10,746 bases of DNA from DASRBO01 sp035653595. Its GTDB lineage: Bacteria > Actinomycetota > Acidimicrobiia > Acidimicrobiales > JAJPHE01. The notes beneath the pieces were generated by a model. That model saw nothing but the letters and a program-made list of their open reading frames with translations, searched no databases and was not told where the DNA came from. Position numbers and translations under genes: made by a program. Below, piece after piece: positions 1 to 4,754 of the stretch; positions within the stretch are counted from its first letter, which is position 1, and each line of letters starts with the position of its first letter. The stretch lies in the NCBI GenBank assembly GCA_035653595.1, contig DASRBO010000062.1:1-10746 (forward strand). Reading direction: 5' to 3'.

Positions 1-140
1 AGATGGTCATGCCCGGGGACAACACCACCATCACCGTCGAGCTGCAGAAGCCCATCGCCATGGACGAGGGCCTGCGCTTCGCCATCCGCGAGGGCGGTCG
101 CACCGTGGCCTCCGGCGTGGTCACCAAGATCATCAAGTAG
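1..140 (+). CDS. tuf: Elongation factor Tu, C-terminal end (5' truncated by window)
   Basis: The last 45 codons of EF-Tu, the GTPase that carries aminoacyl-tRNA to the ribosomal A site in the cytoplasm. Translation from base 3 gives MVMPGDNTTITVEL followed by PIAMDEGLRFAIREGGRTV and ends in GVVTKIIK, the near-invariant end of EF-Tu domain 3 (a beta barrel that contacts tRNA). The stop is TAG at 138-140. Everything upstream, including the GTPase domain, lies outside the window. rpmG follows after 28 nt with no terminator between, so the two are probably co-transcribed. In many actinobacteria tuf sits behind fusA in the str operon. Its place here, before rpmG-trnW-secE, is the arrangement seen in several other bacterial phyla, and may be a second copy or the only one. 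Identity is certain; copy number cannot be judged. Confidence 0.97.
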   Translation, partial: MVMPGDNTTITVELQKPIAMDEGLRFAIREGGRTVASGVVTKIIK

Positions 141-168
141 CGCCAGGGCCGGAGACGAGGAGTCAGAG

Positions 169-333
169 ATGCCCAAGAACGAGAAGCGGGTCAAGGTCAC
201 CCTGGCCTGCGAGGTGTGCAAGCGGCGGAACTACATAACTGTCAAGAACAAGCAGAACGACCGCGAGCGCATCGAGCTCAAGAAGTACTGCCGCTGGGAC
301 CGCCAGCACACCGTCCACAAGGAGACCCGCTAG
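169..333 (+). CDS. rpmG: 50S ribosomal protein L33
   Basis: A 54-residue small protein of the large ribosomal subunit, located near the E site. The family signature is clear: VTLACEVCKRRNYITVKNK, then ELKKYC and HTVHKETR at the C-terminus. The start ATG is preceded by AGGAG at 158-162 with a 6-nt spacer. Zinc-binding (C+) L33 proteins carry two CxxC pairs. Here the first pair is intact (C14, C17), but the second reads C41-R-W-D44, so the fourth cysteine is replaced by aspartate. The protein may still bind zinc with a Cys3-Asp or Cys3-His site (H47 is close), or it may be an intermediate toward the zinc-free (C-) form. It lies 28 nt behind tuf and is followed by a GC-only hairpin at 341-361. 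Length matches the family. Confidence 0.96.
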   Translation: MPKNEKRVKVTLACEVCKRRNYITVKNKQNDRERIELKKYCRWDRQHTVHKETR

Positions 334-340
334 ACCCTCG

Positions 341-361
341 GGCCGGCCCCTCCGGCCGGCC
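341..361 (+). terminator. GC-only hairpin after rpmG, possible terminator
   Basis: GGCCGGCC at 341-348 pairs without mismatch with GGCCGGCC at 354-361 around the loop CCTCC, starting 7 nt after the rpmG stop. No T-tract follows, so it is not a canonical intrinsic terminator. Such U-less hairpins are often proposed as terminators or 3'-end stabilisers in high-GC actinobacteria. It would end or protect the tuf-rpmG message. Confidence 0.4.
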
Positions 362-421
362 ACCGGGCGGAGAACCCCCCCCGGCCGTGGCCCCGCCGCG
401 CCCCGCCCTGGGCCGCCCCGG

Positions 422-449
422 CCGGCGCCCGTCCCGACGCCGGCGCCGG
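422..449 (+). other. Strong inverted repeat in the rpmG-trnW spacer
   Basis: CCGGCGCC (422-429) pairs with GGCGCCGG (442-449), an 8-bp perfect stem with a 12-nt loop that can partly close through CGTC/GACG. The 334-509 spacer is almost pure G/C and holds no convincing reading frame of its own. This hairpin, the one at 341-361 and a possible -10 element are all I can see in it. Hairpins are expected by chance at this GC content, so function is uncertain. Confidence 0.35.
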
Positions 450-470
450 GGCCGCCGGAAGGCCCGGTGC

Positions 471-476
471 TATCCT
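471..476 (+). promoter_or_regulatory. Possible -10 element upstream of trnW
   Basis: TATCCT fits the actinobacterial TAnnnT -10 pattern and is one of few AT-bearing hexamers in this spacer. It lies 34 nt before the first base of mature tRNA-Trp. No recognisable -35 (TTGACA-like) occurs 16-18 nt upstream, where the sequence is GGGGCC-like. If used, it would start a short precursor ahead of the tRNA and drive trnW-secE-nusG. Low confidence. Confidence 0.25.
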
Positions 477-509
477 CGATCGGGCAGGACCCCCCGGAGG
501 GACCCCCCT

Positions 510-582
510 AGGGCAGTAGCTCAACTGGCAGAGCACCGGTCTCCAAAACCGGCGGTTGGGGGTTCGAGTCCCTCCTGCCCTG
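510..582 (+). tRNA. trnW: tRNA-Trp (anticodon CCA)
   Basis: A 73-nt cloverleaf can be folded fully. Acceptor stem AGGGCAG (510-516) pairs with CTGCCCT (575-581). D arm: GCTC (519-522) with GAGC (531-534). Anticodon stem: CCGGT (536-540) with ACCGG (548-552), enclosing loop CTCCAAA with anticodon CCA at 543-545. T arm: GGGGG (558-562) with CCCTC (570-574, one G-U), loop TTCGAGT. The discriminator base is G582, usual for Trp. The 3' CCA is not encoded and must be added after transcription. The anticodon reads UGG only, so UGA is not decoded as Trp by this tRNA. A Trp tRNA directly before secE is a widespread arrangement. Confidence 0.97.
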
Positions 583-624
583 CTCGAAGTCCCAAGAAGA
601 GCCGAGGCCGGACACAGGTACGCC

Positions 625-945
625 GTGAACCGACAGATGAAGCGGATGATGCAGCGCCAGGGCCAGGTGGAGCCCGAGGGCTCCTTCGCGCCGGCCACGG
701 CCCGGACCGACTCCGACGACGCCCCCCGGCCCGCTCCCGCCCGCACGCCGTCCGGCCCCCGTACCGCCCCGGCCGAGTTCCTGCGGGAGGTCCGGGGCGA
801 GCTGCGCCGGGTGGCCTGGCCGACCCGCGAAGAGGTGGCCAACTACTCCATGGTCGTGCTGTTCACCCTGGTTCTGCTGGTGGGGTTCATCTTCCTGCTG
901 AACCTCGGCTTCAGCCACGCCATATCGGCCCTGTTCGGGACCTAG
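625..945 (+). CDS. secE: Preprotein translocase subunit SecE
   Basis: SecE clamps SecY in the SecYEG export channel of the cytoplasmic membrane. From GTG 625 the protein is 106 aa. Residues 1-50 form a disordered, Pro/Ala/Arg-rich N-terminus. Residues 51-70 are the amphipathic region EFLREVRGELRRVAWPTREE with the SecE hallmark VAWPTREE (63-70). Residues ~75-95 are one hydrophobic membrane segment. The frame is open back into the tRNA (to 556), but a start there is impossible on the tRNA-bearing strand for a processed message. GTG 625 has a weak AGG at 616-618 (6-nt spacer). ATG codons at 637, 646 and 649 are alternatives, none with a better ribosome site. nusG starts 12 nt after the stop. The start is uncertain; identity is firm. 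Confidence 0.93.
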   Translation: MNRQMKRMMQRQGQVEPEGSFAPATARTDSDDAPRPAPARTPSGPRTAPAEFLREVRGELRRVAWPTREEVANYSMVVLFTLVLLVGFIFLLNLGFSHAISALFGT

Positions 946-957
946 GGGAGCCGCATC

Positions 958-1851
958 ATGAGCGATCTGTCGTCCGAGTCCTGGGAGGACGAGGTCAGGG
1001 CCGAGGAGCCGGTCACCGGCTACCTAGACACCGCCGCCCAGCAGGCCGAGTCCGAGGACGCCTCCGCTGACATCGAGGCCGACTCCTTCGTCCAGCCCGG
1101 CGACGAGGTGGCCCCGGTCTCCGCCTCCTCCTCCGACGGGGACGGTCCCGCCGGCGGCCTGGCCACGGTCGGGGGCGACGCCGCCGCGGCCGAGGTCACC
1201 GGCGCCGAGGTCATCGACGCTGAGGCGCTGTTCTCCGAATCCGAGGAGCTCGACCTGGACGAGGAGGAGGTCGAGGAGGAGGTCGTACTCGAAAGCCCCT
1301 ACGACCGCCCCGGCCAGTGGTTCGTGGTCCATACCTACGCCGGCTACGAGAACAAGGTGAAGTCGAACCTCGAGAGCCGCATCCTGTCCATGAACATGGA
1401 GGAGCGGATCTACGAGGTCGTCATCCCCATGGAGGACGTGGTCGAGTTCAAGGCCGGCAAGAAGGTGGTCGTCCAGAAGAAGGTTTTCCCGGGCTACCTC
1501 CTGGTCCGGTGCGAGCTGGATGACGACTCCTGGCACGTGGTGAGGGACACCCCCGGCGTGACCGGCTTCGTCGGCCTGGGCTCCAAGCCGACCCCGCTGT
1601 CCCGCAAGGAGGTGGAGGACATCCTGCAGGTCAAGCAGGAGGCCGCCACCGGCGGGGGGCCCAAGAAGACCCGCCCCCGCCTCGAGTACGAGGTGGGCGA
1701 GTCGGTCCGGGTGCGGGAGGGGCCCTTCGCCGACTTCTCCGGCCAGATCGCCGAAATCAACGAGGACCAGCTCAAGCTCAAGGTCCTGGTCAACATCTTC
1801 GGGCGGGAGACCCCGGTCGAGCTCGAGTTCAGCCAGGTCGCCAAGCTTTAG
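958..1851 (+). CDS. nusG: Transcription termination/antitermination factor NusG
   Basis: NusG binds the RNA polymerase clamp, affects pausing and Rho action, and can couple polymerase to the ribosome. The 297-aa product is far longer than the ~180 aa of E. coli NusG because of a ~115-residue acidic N-terminal extension (residues 1-117) ending in a Glu/Asp-dense block, LDLDEEEVEEEVV (98-110). The NGN domain begins near W121 (GQWFVVHTYAGYENKV) and includes VFPGYLLV. After a linker rich in Gly, Lys and Arg, the KOW domain runs from ~247 to 297 (VREGPFADFSG, then LVNIFGRETPVELEF). Start ATG 958 has GGGGAG at 945-950, overlapping the last base of the secE stop, with a 7-nt spacer. Acidic N-terminal extensions of variable length are common in actinobacterial NusG; their role is unclear. 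Probably translated together with secE. Confidence 0.97.
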   Translation: MSDLSSESWEDEVRAEEPVTGYLDTAAQQAESEDASADIEADSFVQPGDEVAPVSASSSDGDGPAGGLATVGGDAAAAEVTGAEVIDAEALFSESEELDLDEEEVEEEVVLESPYDRPGQWFVVHTYAGYENKVKSNLESRILSMNMEERIYEVVIPMEDVVEFKAGKKVVVQKKVFPGYLLVRCELDDDSWHVVRDTPGVTGFVGLGSKPTPLSRKEVEDILQVKQEAATGGGPKKTRPRLEYEVGESVRVREGPFADFSGQIAEINEDQLKLKVLVNIFGRETPVELEFSQVAKL

Positions 1852-1890
1852 GCTCGGCCCCCAGGTAGCGCAGGAACAGGAAAGAAAGAC

Positions 1891-2319
1891 ATGGCGAAGA
1901 GACGCGTCACCGCAGTGGTCAAGATCCAGCTCCCGGCTGGGGCGGCGACCCCGGCCCCGCCGGTGGGCACCGCCCTGGGCCCCCACGGGGTCCAGACGAT
2001 GGAGTTCTGCAAGCAGTACAACGCCGCCACCGAGAACCAGCGGGGCACGGTCGTGCCGGTCGAGATCACCATCTACGAGGACCGCAGCTTCACCTTCATC
2101 CTCAAGACCCCGCCCACGCCGGTGCTGCTCCGCCAGGCCGCCGGCTTGGAGAAGGGGTCGGGGTCGACGGGGAAGGAGAGCGTCGGGACCATCACCGACG
2201 CCCAGCTGACCGACATCGCCCGGACCAAGATGCCCGACCTCAACGCCAACGACCTGGAGGCGGCCAAGGCCCAGGTCGCCGGTACCGCCCGGTCGATGGG
2301 CATCACCGTCGCCGGCTAG
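1891..2319 (+). CDS. rplK: 50S ribosomal protein L11
   Basis: L11 folds 23S rRNA helices 43/44 into the GTPase-associated centre, is needed for stringent-response sensing, and forms part of the thiopeptide site. Length 142 aa, as usual. The N-terminal domain (1-~70) starts MAKRRVTAVVKIQLPAGAAT. The rRNA-binding C-terminal domain carries YEDRSFTFILKTPPTPVLL, GSGSTGKESVG and TKMPDLNANDLEAA, ending GTARSMGITVAG. Start ATG is preceded by AGGAAAG (1878-1884, 6-nt spacer). Odd: the usual PPVGPALGQHGVNIM stretch reads PPVGTALGPHGVQTM, so the conserved proline equivalent to E. coli P26 is T27 and the Gln after LG is P31. These residues lie by the thiopeptide/rRNA cleft. rplK follows nusG by 39 nt, with no promoter seen between. 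Confidence 0.98.
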   Translation: MAKRRVTAVVKIQLPAGAATPAPPVGTALGPHGVQTMEFCKQYNAATENQRGTVVPVEITIYEDRSFTFILKTPPTPVLLRQAAGLEKGSGSTGKESVGTITDAQLTDIARTKMPDLNANDLEAAKAQVAGTARSMGITVAG

Positions 2320-2375
2320 CCGGCACCAGCACCAACGGCGCCGGGAGGACCTCGCCCGGTCGCCCAGAGACGACA

Positions 2376-2392
2376 GCGGGACCGGTTCCCGC
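2376..2392 (+). promoter_or_regulatory. Stem-loop just before the rplA ribosome binding site
   Basis: GCGGGA (2376-2381) pairs perfectly with TCCCGC (2387-2392) around the loop CCGGT. The hairpin ends one base before the purine-rich ribosome-binding stretch that continues to AGGGAGG (2401-2407) in front of ATG 2412. It sits in the 92-nt rplK-rplA spacer, the longest gap in the first half of the ribosomal block. In E. coli, L1 represses its own operon through an mRNA mimic of its rRNA site. I do not see a clear L1-site signature here, so a regulatory role is only a possibility. Confidence 0.35.
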
Positions 2393-2411
2393 AGAAGGAG
2401 AGGGAGGCGAC

Positions 2412-3131
2412 ATGCCGCAGCGAGGCAAGAAGTACAGCGACGCCCTGGCCAAGTACGACCCGACCCGGACCCACGGGCCGGCGGAGGCAGTTGACCTGGT
2501 CAAGGCCCTGGCCCCGGCCAAGTTCGACGAGACTGTCGAGCTGGCCGTGCGCCTGGGGGTCGACCCCCGCCGGGCCGATCAGATCGTGCGGGGCACGGTC
2601 GCCCTGCCGGCGGGAACAGGCAAGGATGTCCGGGTGGCGGTCTTCGCCGCCGGCGACGCCGCCTCCGAGGCCCGGGCGGCGGGAGCCGACGTGGTGGGGG
2701 CCGACGACCTGGTCGAGCGGATCCAGGGCGGCTTCCTGGACTTCGACGTGGCCATCGCCACCCCCGACCTGATGGGTCAGGTCGGGCGGCTGGGCCGGGT
2801 GCTGGGCCCCCGCGGGCTCATGCCCAACCCCCGGACGGGCACCGTGACCACCGACGTGGGCAAGGCGGTGACCGAGTTCAAGGGCGGCCGGGTGGAGTAC
2901 CGCACCGACAAGGTCGGCAACATCCACGTGCCCGTGGGCAAGGTGTCCTTTGACCGCACCCGGCTGCTGGAGAACTTCCGGGCCGTCATCGACGAGCTCC
3001 AGCGGGCCAAGCCGGCGGCCGCCAAGGGCCGCTACATCCGGTCCGTCACCCTGGCCTCGACCATGGGGCCGGGGGTGAAGGTGGACACCAACCGCATCCG
3101 CCTCACCGACGAGGACCTGGCGGTGGCGTAG
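2412..3131 (+). CDS. rplA: 50S ribosomal protein L1
   Basis: L1 forms the mobile stalk at the E-site side of the large subunit, helps deacylated tRNA leave, and in many bacteria represses its own mRNA. 239 aa, slightly longer than the ~230 typical. Conserved parts: MPQRGKKYSDALAKYD at the N-terminus, KFDETVELAVRLGVDPRRADQIVRGTVALP, FAAGDAASEARAAGAD, then VLGPRGLMPNPRTGTVT (130-146), the L1 hallmark, and GRVEYRTDKVGNIHVPVGKVSF. The C-terminus ends MGPGVKVDTNRIRLTDEDLAVA. Two domains are expected, domain I built from both termini and domain II from the middle. AGGGAGG at 2401-2407 gives a strong ribosome site. The stop is doubled (TAG TAG, 3129-3134). Confidence 0.98.
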   Translation: MPQRGKKYSDALAKYDPTRTHGPAEAVDLVKALAPAKFDETVELAVRLGVDPRRADQIVRGTVALPAGTGKDVRVAVFAAGDAASEARAAGADVVGADDLVERIQGGFLDFDVAIATPDLMGQVGRLGRVLGPRGLMPNPRTGTVTTDVGKAVTEFKGGRVEYRTDKVGNIHVPVGKVSFDRTRLLENFRAVIDELQRAKPAAAKGRYIRSVTLASTMGPGVKVDTNRIRLTDEDLAVA

Positions 3132-3161
3132 TAGAGTTGCCGGCTCACAACTGAGTTTCAG

Positions 3162-3230
3162 CTCGCCGTAGACATCAGGTGCGCCCACCGGGCGTCCAAG
3201 GGGTCCCTCAGGACCCGCCTGACGAGGCGG
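3162..3230 (+). ncRNA. L10 leader: autoregulatory mRNA structure for rplJ-rplL
   Basis: The 173-nt gap before rplJ holds the consensus-like core CCGTAGACATCAGGTG (3166-3181), matching the known ribosomal L10 leader motif bound by the L10(L12)4 complex. It folds well by hand. P1: TCGCC (3163-3167) with GGCGG (3226-3230, last pair U-G). An asymmetric kink-turn-like internal loop lies between GTAGACA (3168-3174) and CGA (3223-3225). P2: TCAGGTG (3175-3181) with CGCCTGA (3216-3222). Inside are two hairpins: CGCCC/GGGCG (3182-3186/3190-3194) and GGGTCC/GGACCC (3201-3206/3211-3216; C3216 is shared with P2). Expected role: excess L10-L12 binds here and lowers its own synthesis. The terminator at 3247-3288 directly downstream suggests the effect is on transcription. 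Confidence 0.85.
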
Positions 3231-3246
3231 ACTCCCGGCCTTTCCT

Positions 3247-3288
3247 GGGCGTTCGTCGCGGCACGCGGCGGGCGCCCTGACTGTTTTT
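3247..3288 (+). terminator. Intrinsic terminator/attenuator upstream of rplJ
   Basis: Bases 3247-3260 pair with 3264-3277 as a 14-bp stem (GGGCG opposite CGCCC at the base; three G-U pairs in all) closed by a GCA triloop. TGACTG and then TTTTT (3284-3288) follow. A U-run is rare in this GC-rich sequence, so this looks like a genuine Rho-independent terminator. It ends only 16 nt before the rplJ start, with the rplJ ribosome site GAGGAAG (3295-3301) just behind. A terminator here makes sense only if it is conditional, that is, an attenuator controlled by the L10 leader fold. Confidence 0.8.
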
Positions 3289-3304
3289 CCCAGCGAGGAA
3301 GCCG

Positions 3305-4117
3305 ATGGAGAACCCCAGGCCGGAGAAGGTGGCGGTGGTCGAAGAGGTGCGCCAGCGCCTCGACTCCGCCTCCGGCGCCATCCTGACCGAGTACCGAGGC
3401 CTCAAGGTGGCCGAGCTGGCCCAGTTGCGCCGGAACCTGCGTGAGGTTGGTGGCGAGTACAAGATCTACAAGAACACCCTGGTCCGCTTCGCGGCGCGCG
3501 ACCTCGGCCTCGACGAGCTGGTCGGCCTGCTCGAGGGACCCACCGCCATCGCCTTCGTCGACGGCGACGCCGCTGCCGTGGCCAAGGCCCTGCGGGACTA
3601 CTCGAGGACCAACCCCGCCCTGGTCGTCAAGGGGGGCCTGCTCGGGGGCAACGTGATCGGCGCCGACCGGGCCTCCGCCCTGGCCGAGCTGCCCTCGAGA
3701 GAGGTGCTCCTGGCCCGGGTGGCCGGGGCCCTGGCCGCCCCCATGCAGCAGTTCGCCGGCCTCCTGCAGGCCCTGCCCCGGAACCTGGCGTACGGACTCA
3801 AGGCCCTGATCGACAAGGCCGGGGCCCCCGGTGCCCCGGCGGCCCCGGCCGAAGCCCCCTCCGCCGAAGCCCCCGCTCCGGCGTCCGAGCCCCCCGAGGC
3901 CGTTGCCCCATCCGTCGGGAGCGCCACCGAGGAGGCCGCCGAGGCCGCCGAGGCGGCCGCCCCCCGCATCGACGCCGTCAGCGACGCCCCCGCCGAGGCC
4001 CCGGCCGACGCCGCTTCCGAAGCGTCCGCCGAGGCCAGTAGCCAAACCCCTGCTGAGCCCCCCGCCGACGCCCCGGCCGACTCCGACCAGTCCCAGCCCG
4101 AAGCAACCGAGCAGTAG
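3305..4117 (+). CDS. rplJ: 50S ribosomal protein L10 with long C-terminal tail
   Basis: L10 anchors L7/L12 dimers to the ribosome, forming the stalk base with L11. The core (residues 1-~172) is typical: PEKVAVVEEVRQRL, ILTEYRGLKVAELAQLRRNL, EYKIYKNTLVRFAA, a FVDGDAAAVAKAL segment, PSREVLLARVAGALAAPMQQ, and the L12-binding helix ending LAYGLKALIDKA. Usual length is ~165-180 aa; this protein has 270. The extra ~98 residues (173-270) are almost all Ala, Pro, Glu, Ser and Asp, low-complexity and acidic, with no predicted fold. The tail keeps the reading frame and GC-biased third positions, so it does not look like a frameshift artefact. Start ATG follows GAGGAAG (3295-3301). rplL starts 16 nt after the stop. 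Confidence 0.96.
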   Translation: MENPRPEKVAVVEEVRQRLDSASGAILTEYRGLKVAELAQLRRNLREVGGEYKIYKNTLVRFAARDLGLDELVGLLEGPTAIAFVDGDAAAVAKALRDYSRTNPALVVKGGLLGGNVIGADRASALAELPSREVLLARVAGALAAPMQQFAGLLQALPRNLAYGLKALIDKAGAPGAPAAPAEAPSAEAPAPASEPPEAVAPSVGSATEEAAEAAEAAAPRIDAVSDAPAEAPADAASEASAEASSQTPAEPPADAPADSDQSQPEATEQ

Positions 4118-4133
4118 AGAAGGAGAGCCACCA

Positions 4134-4523
4134 ATGGCCACCAAGGAAGAGATCCTCGACGCCATCTCCAACATGACCGTCCTCGAGCTGTCTGAGCTCC
4201 TCAAGGACTTCGAGGAGAAGTTCGGCGTCACCGCCGCTGCTCCGGTCGCCGTGGCCGGGGTCGCCCCGGCGGGCGGCGGGGGCGGCGAGGCCGCTCCGGC
4301 CGAGGAGGAGAAGGACGAGTTCGACGTGGTCCTGACCGCCGCCGGCGACAAGAAGATCCAGGTCATCAAGGAGGTCCGGGCCCTCACCAGCCTCGGTCTC
4401 AAGGAGGCCAAGGACCTGGTCGACGGGGCGCCCAAGCCGGTGCTCGAGCGGGTGTCCAAGGAGGACGCCGAGAAGGCCAAGGCCCAGCTCGAAGAGGCCG
4501 GCGCCAGCGTCGAGCTCAAGTAG
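4134..4523 (+). CDS. rplL: 50S ribosomal protein L7/L12
   Basis: The multi-copy stalk protein that recruits and stimulates the translational GTPases (EF-Tu, EF-G, IF2, RF3). 129 aa, normal length. Residues 1-~32 form the dimerisation domain (KEEILDAISNMTVLELSELL). Residues ~33-59 form the flexible hinge, rich in Ala, Val, Gly and Pro, with a five-glycine run (47-51) and an acidic end. Residues ~60-129 form the factor-binding domain with KKIQVIKEVRALTSLGLKEAK, DLVDGAPKPV and EEAGASVELK. Strong ribosome site AAGGAGAG at 4120-4127, as expected for a protein needed in several copies per ribosome. It shares a transcript with rplJ and hence the upstream attenuator. Confidence 0.98.
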   Translation: MATKEEILDAISNMTVLELSELLKDFEEKFGVTAAAPVAVAGVAPAGGGGGEAAPAEEEKDEFDVVLTAAGDKKIQVIKEVRALTSLGLKEAKDLVDGAPKPVLERVSKEDAEKAKAQLEEAGASVELK

Positions 4524-4562
4524 TCGAGCCCCGGAGGGGGCCGGCGGGGGACACGGAAAACC

Positions 4563-4591
4563 TTGACCTCGCCGGCCCGGGGCCTTACCCT
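4563..4591 (+). promoter_or_regulatory. Candidate promoter P1 for rpoB-rpoC
   Basis: TTGACC (4563-4568) and TACCCT (4586-4591) are separated by exactly 17 nt, a good match to the housekeeping sigma consensus in actinobacteria (TTGACn and TAnnnT). A locally A-rich patch, GGAAAACC (4555-4562), lies just upstream and could act as a weak UP element. Transcription would start near 4598, giving a leader of about 155 nt to rpoB. It lies 39 nt after the rplL stop and would let RNA polymerase genes be made independently of the ribosomal protein operon. Confidence 0.7.
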
Positions 4592-4600
4592 GCCACCGGG

Positions 4601-4615
4601 CCCTCCGAAGGAGGG
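4601..4615 (+). promoter_or_regulatory. Hairpin pairing an ideal Shine-Dalgarno with its complement
   Basis: CCCTCC (4601-4606) pairs with GGAGGG (4610-4615) around the triloop GAA; TTGTGTTTGTG follows. In the P1 transcript this would be almost the 5' end. The 3' arm contains AGGAGG (4609-4614), a perfect ribosome-binding sequence that the hairpin would hide. The hairpin may also work as a weak terminator for transcripts reading out of rplL, comparable to the partial terminator between rplL and rpoB in E. coli. Which role applies cannot be decided from sequence. Confidence 0.5.
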
Positions 4616-4644
4616 TTGTGTTTGTGCACGCCCGCGTATATGAT
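4616..4644 (+). promoter_or_regulatory. Candidate promoter P2 for rpoB-rpoC
   Basis: TATGAT (4639-4644) matches five of six bases of the consensus -10. A TTGTGT hexamer (4616-4621) stands 17 nt upstream and keeps the TTG of the -35. The AT-rich run GTATATGAT stands out in this sequence. Its -35 abuts the 4601-4615 hairpin and it lies about 50 nt downstream of P1, so the two would be tandem promoters. A start near 4651 gives a leader of about 104 nt to rpoB. Confidence 0.5.
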
Positions 4645-4708
4645 CGCAGGTTGCCGTGCCCGCCCCCCGCGCAACACTTGCTTCACTGCGTCCGTCGCGG
4701 CGCGCCCT

Positions 4709-4732
4709 GGCTGTCCCCGGCCGCCCACAGCC
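4709..4732 (+). other. Stem-loop in the rpoB leader
   Basis: GGCTGT (4709-4714) pairs perfectly with ACAGCC (4727-4732) around a 12-nt C/G-rich loop. It ends 11 nt before the rpoB Shine-Dalgarno. The heptamer GTCCCCG occurs in the loop (4713-4719) and again just after the stem (4733-4739). Function unknown; it might limit access to the ribosome site or simply structure the leader. Confidence 0.35.
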
Positions 4733-4754
4733 GTCCCCGAGCGAGGAGTAGCCC

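Noticed and set aside
487..509. Near-duplicate GGACCCCCC motifs just before trnW (487-495 and 500-508), and a GGGCAG copy (482-487) matching the tRNA 5' end
   Set aside because: Short, C-rich repeats are expected by chance here. No integrase, att-like duplication of the tRNA 3' end or mobile gene is present, so this is not taken as an attachment site.
556..624. Extended secE start inside the tRNA gene
   Set aside because: The frame is merely open through the tRNA 3' half. The tRNA is processed out of the transcript, so GTG 625 or a later ATG must be used.
216..1070. + strand frame of 284 codons spanning rpmG, the tRNA and secE
   Set aside because: It runs through the tRNA gene and two conserved genes in another frame. 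The Arg/Pro-rich translation is typical of an out-of-frame GC-rich shadow.
1852..1890. L1 autoregulatory site before rplK
   Set aside because: The nusG-rplK gap is only 39 nt, with a plain ribosome site and no stem resembling the L1 rRNA target.
3132..3162. Promoter upstream of rplJ (TTGCCG at 3137-3142)
   Set aside because: No TAnnnT element occurs 16-18 nt downstream. The L10 leader seems to be reached by readthrough from rplK-rplA.
3831..4523. rplL frame open far upstream across the rplJ tail, suggesting an L10-L12 fusion or frameshift
   Set aside because: The upstream part is an Arg/Pro-rich shadow of the rplJ tail. rplL has its own ATG with a strong AAGGAG site, and both proteins have proper ends.
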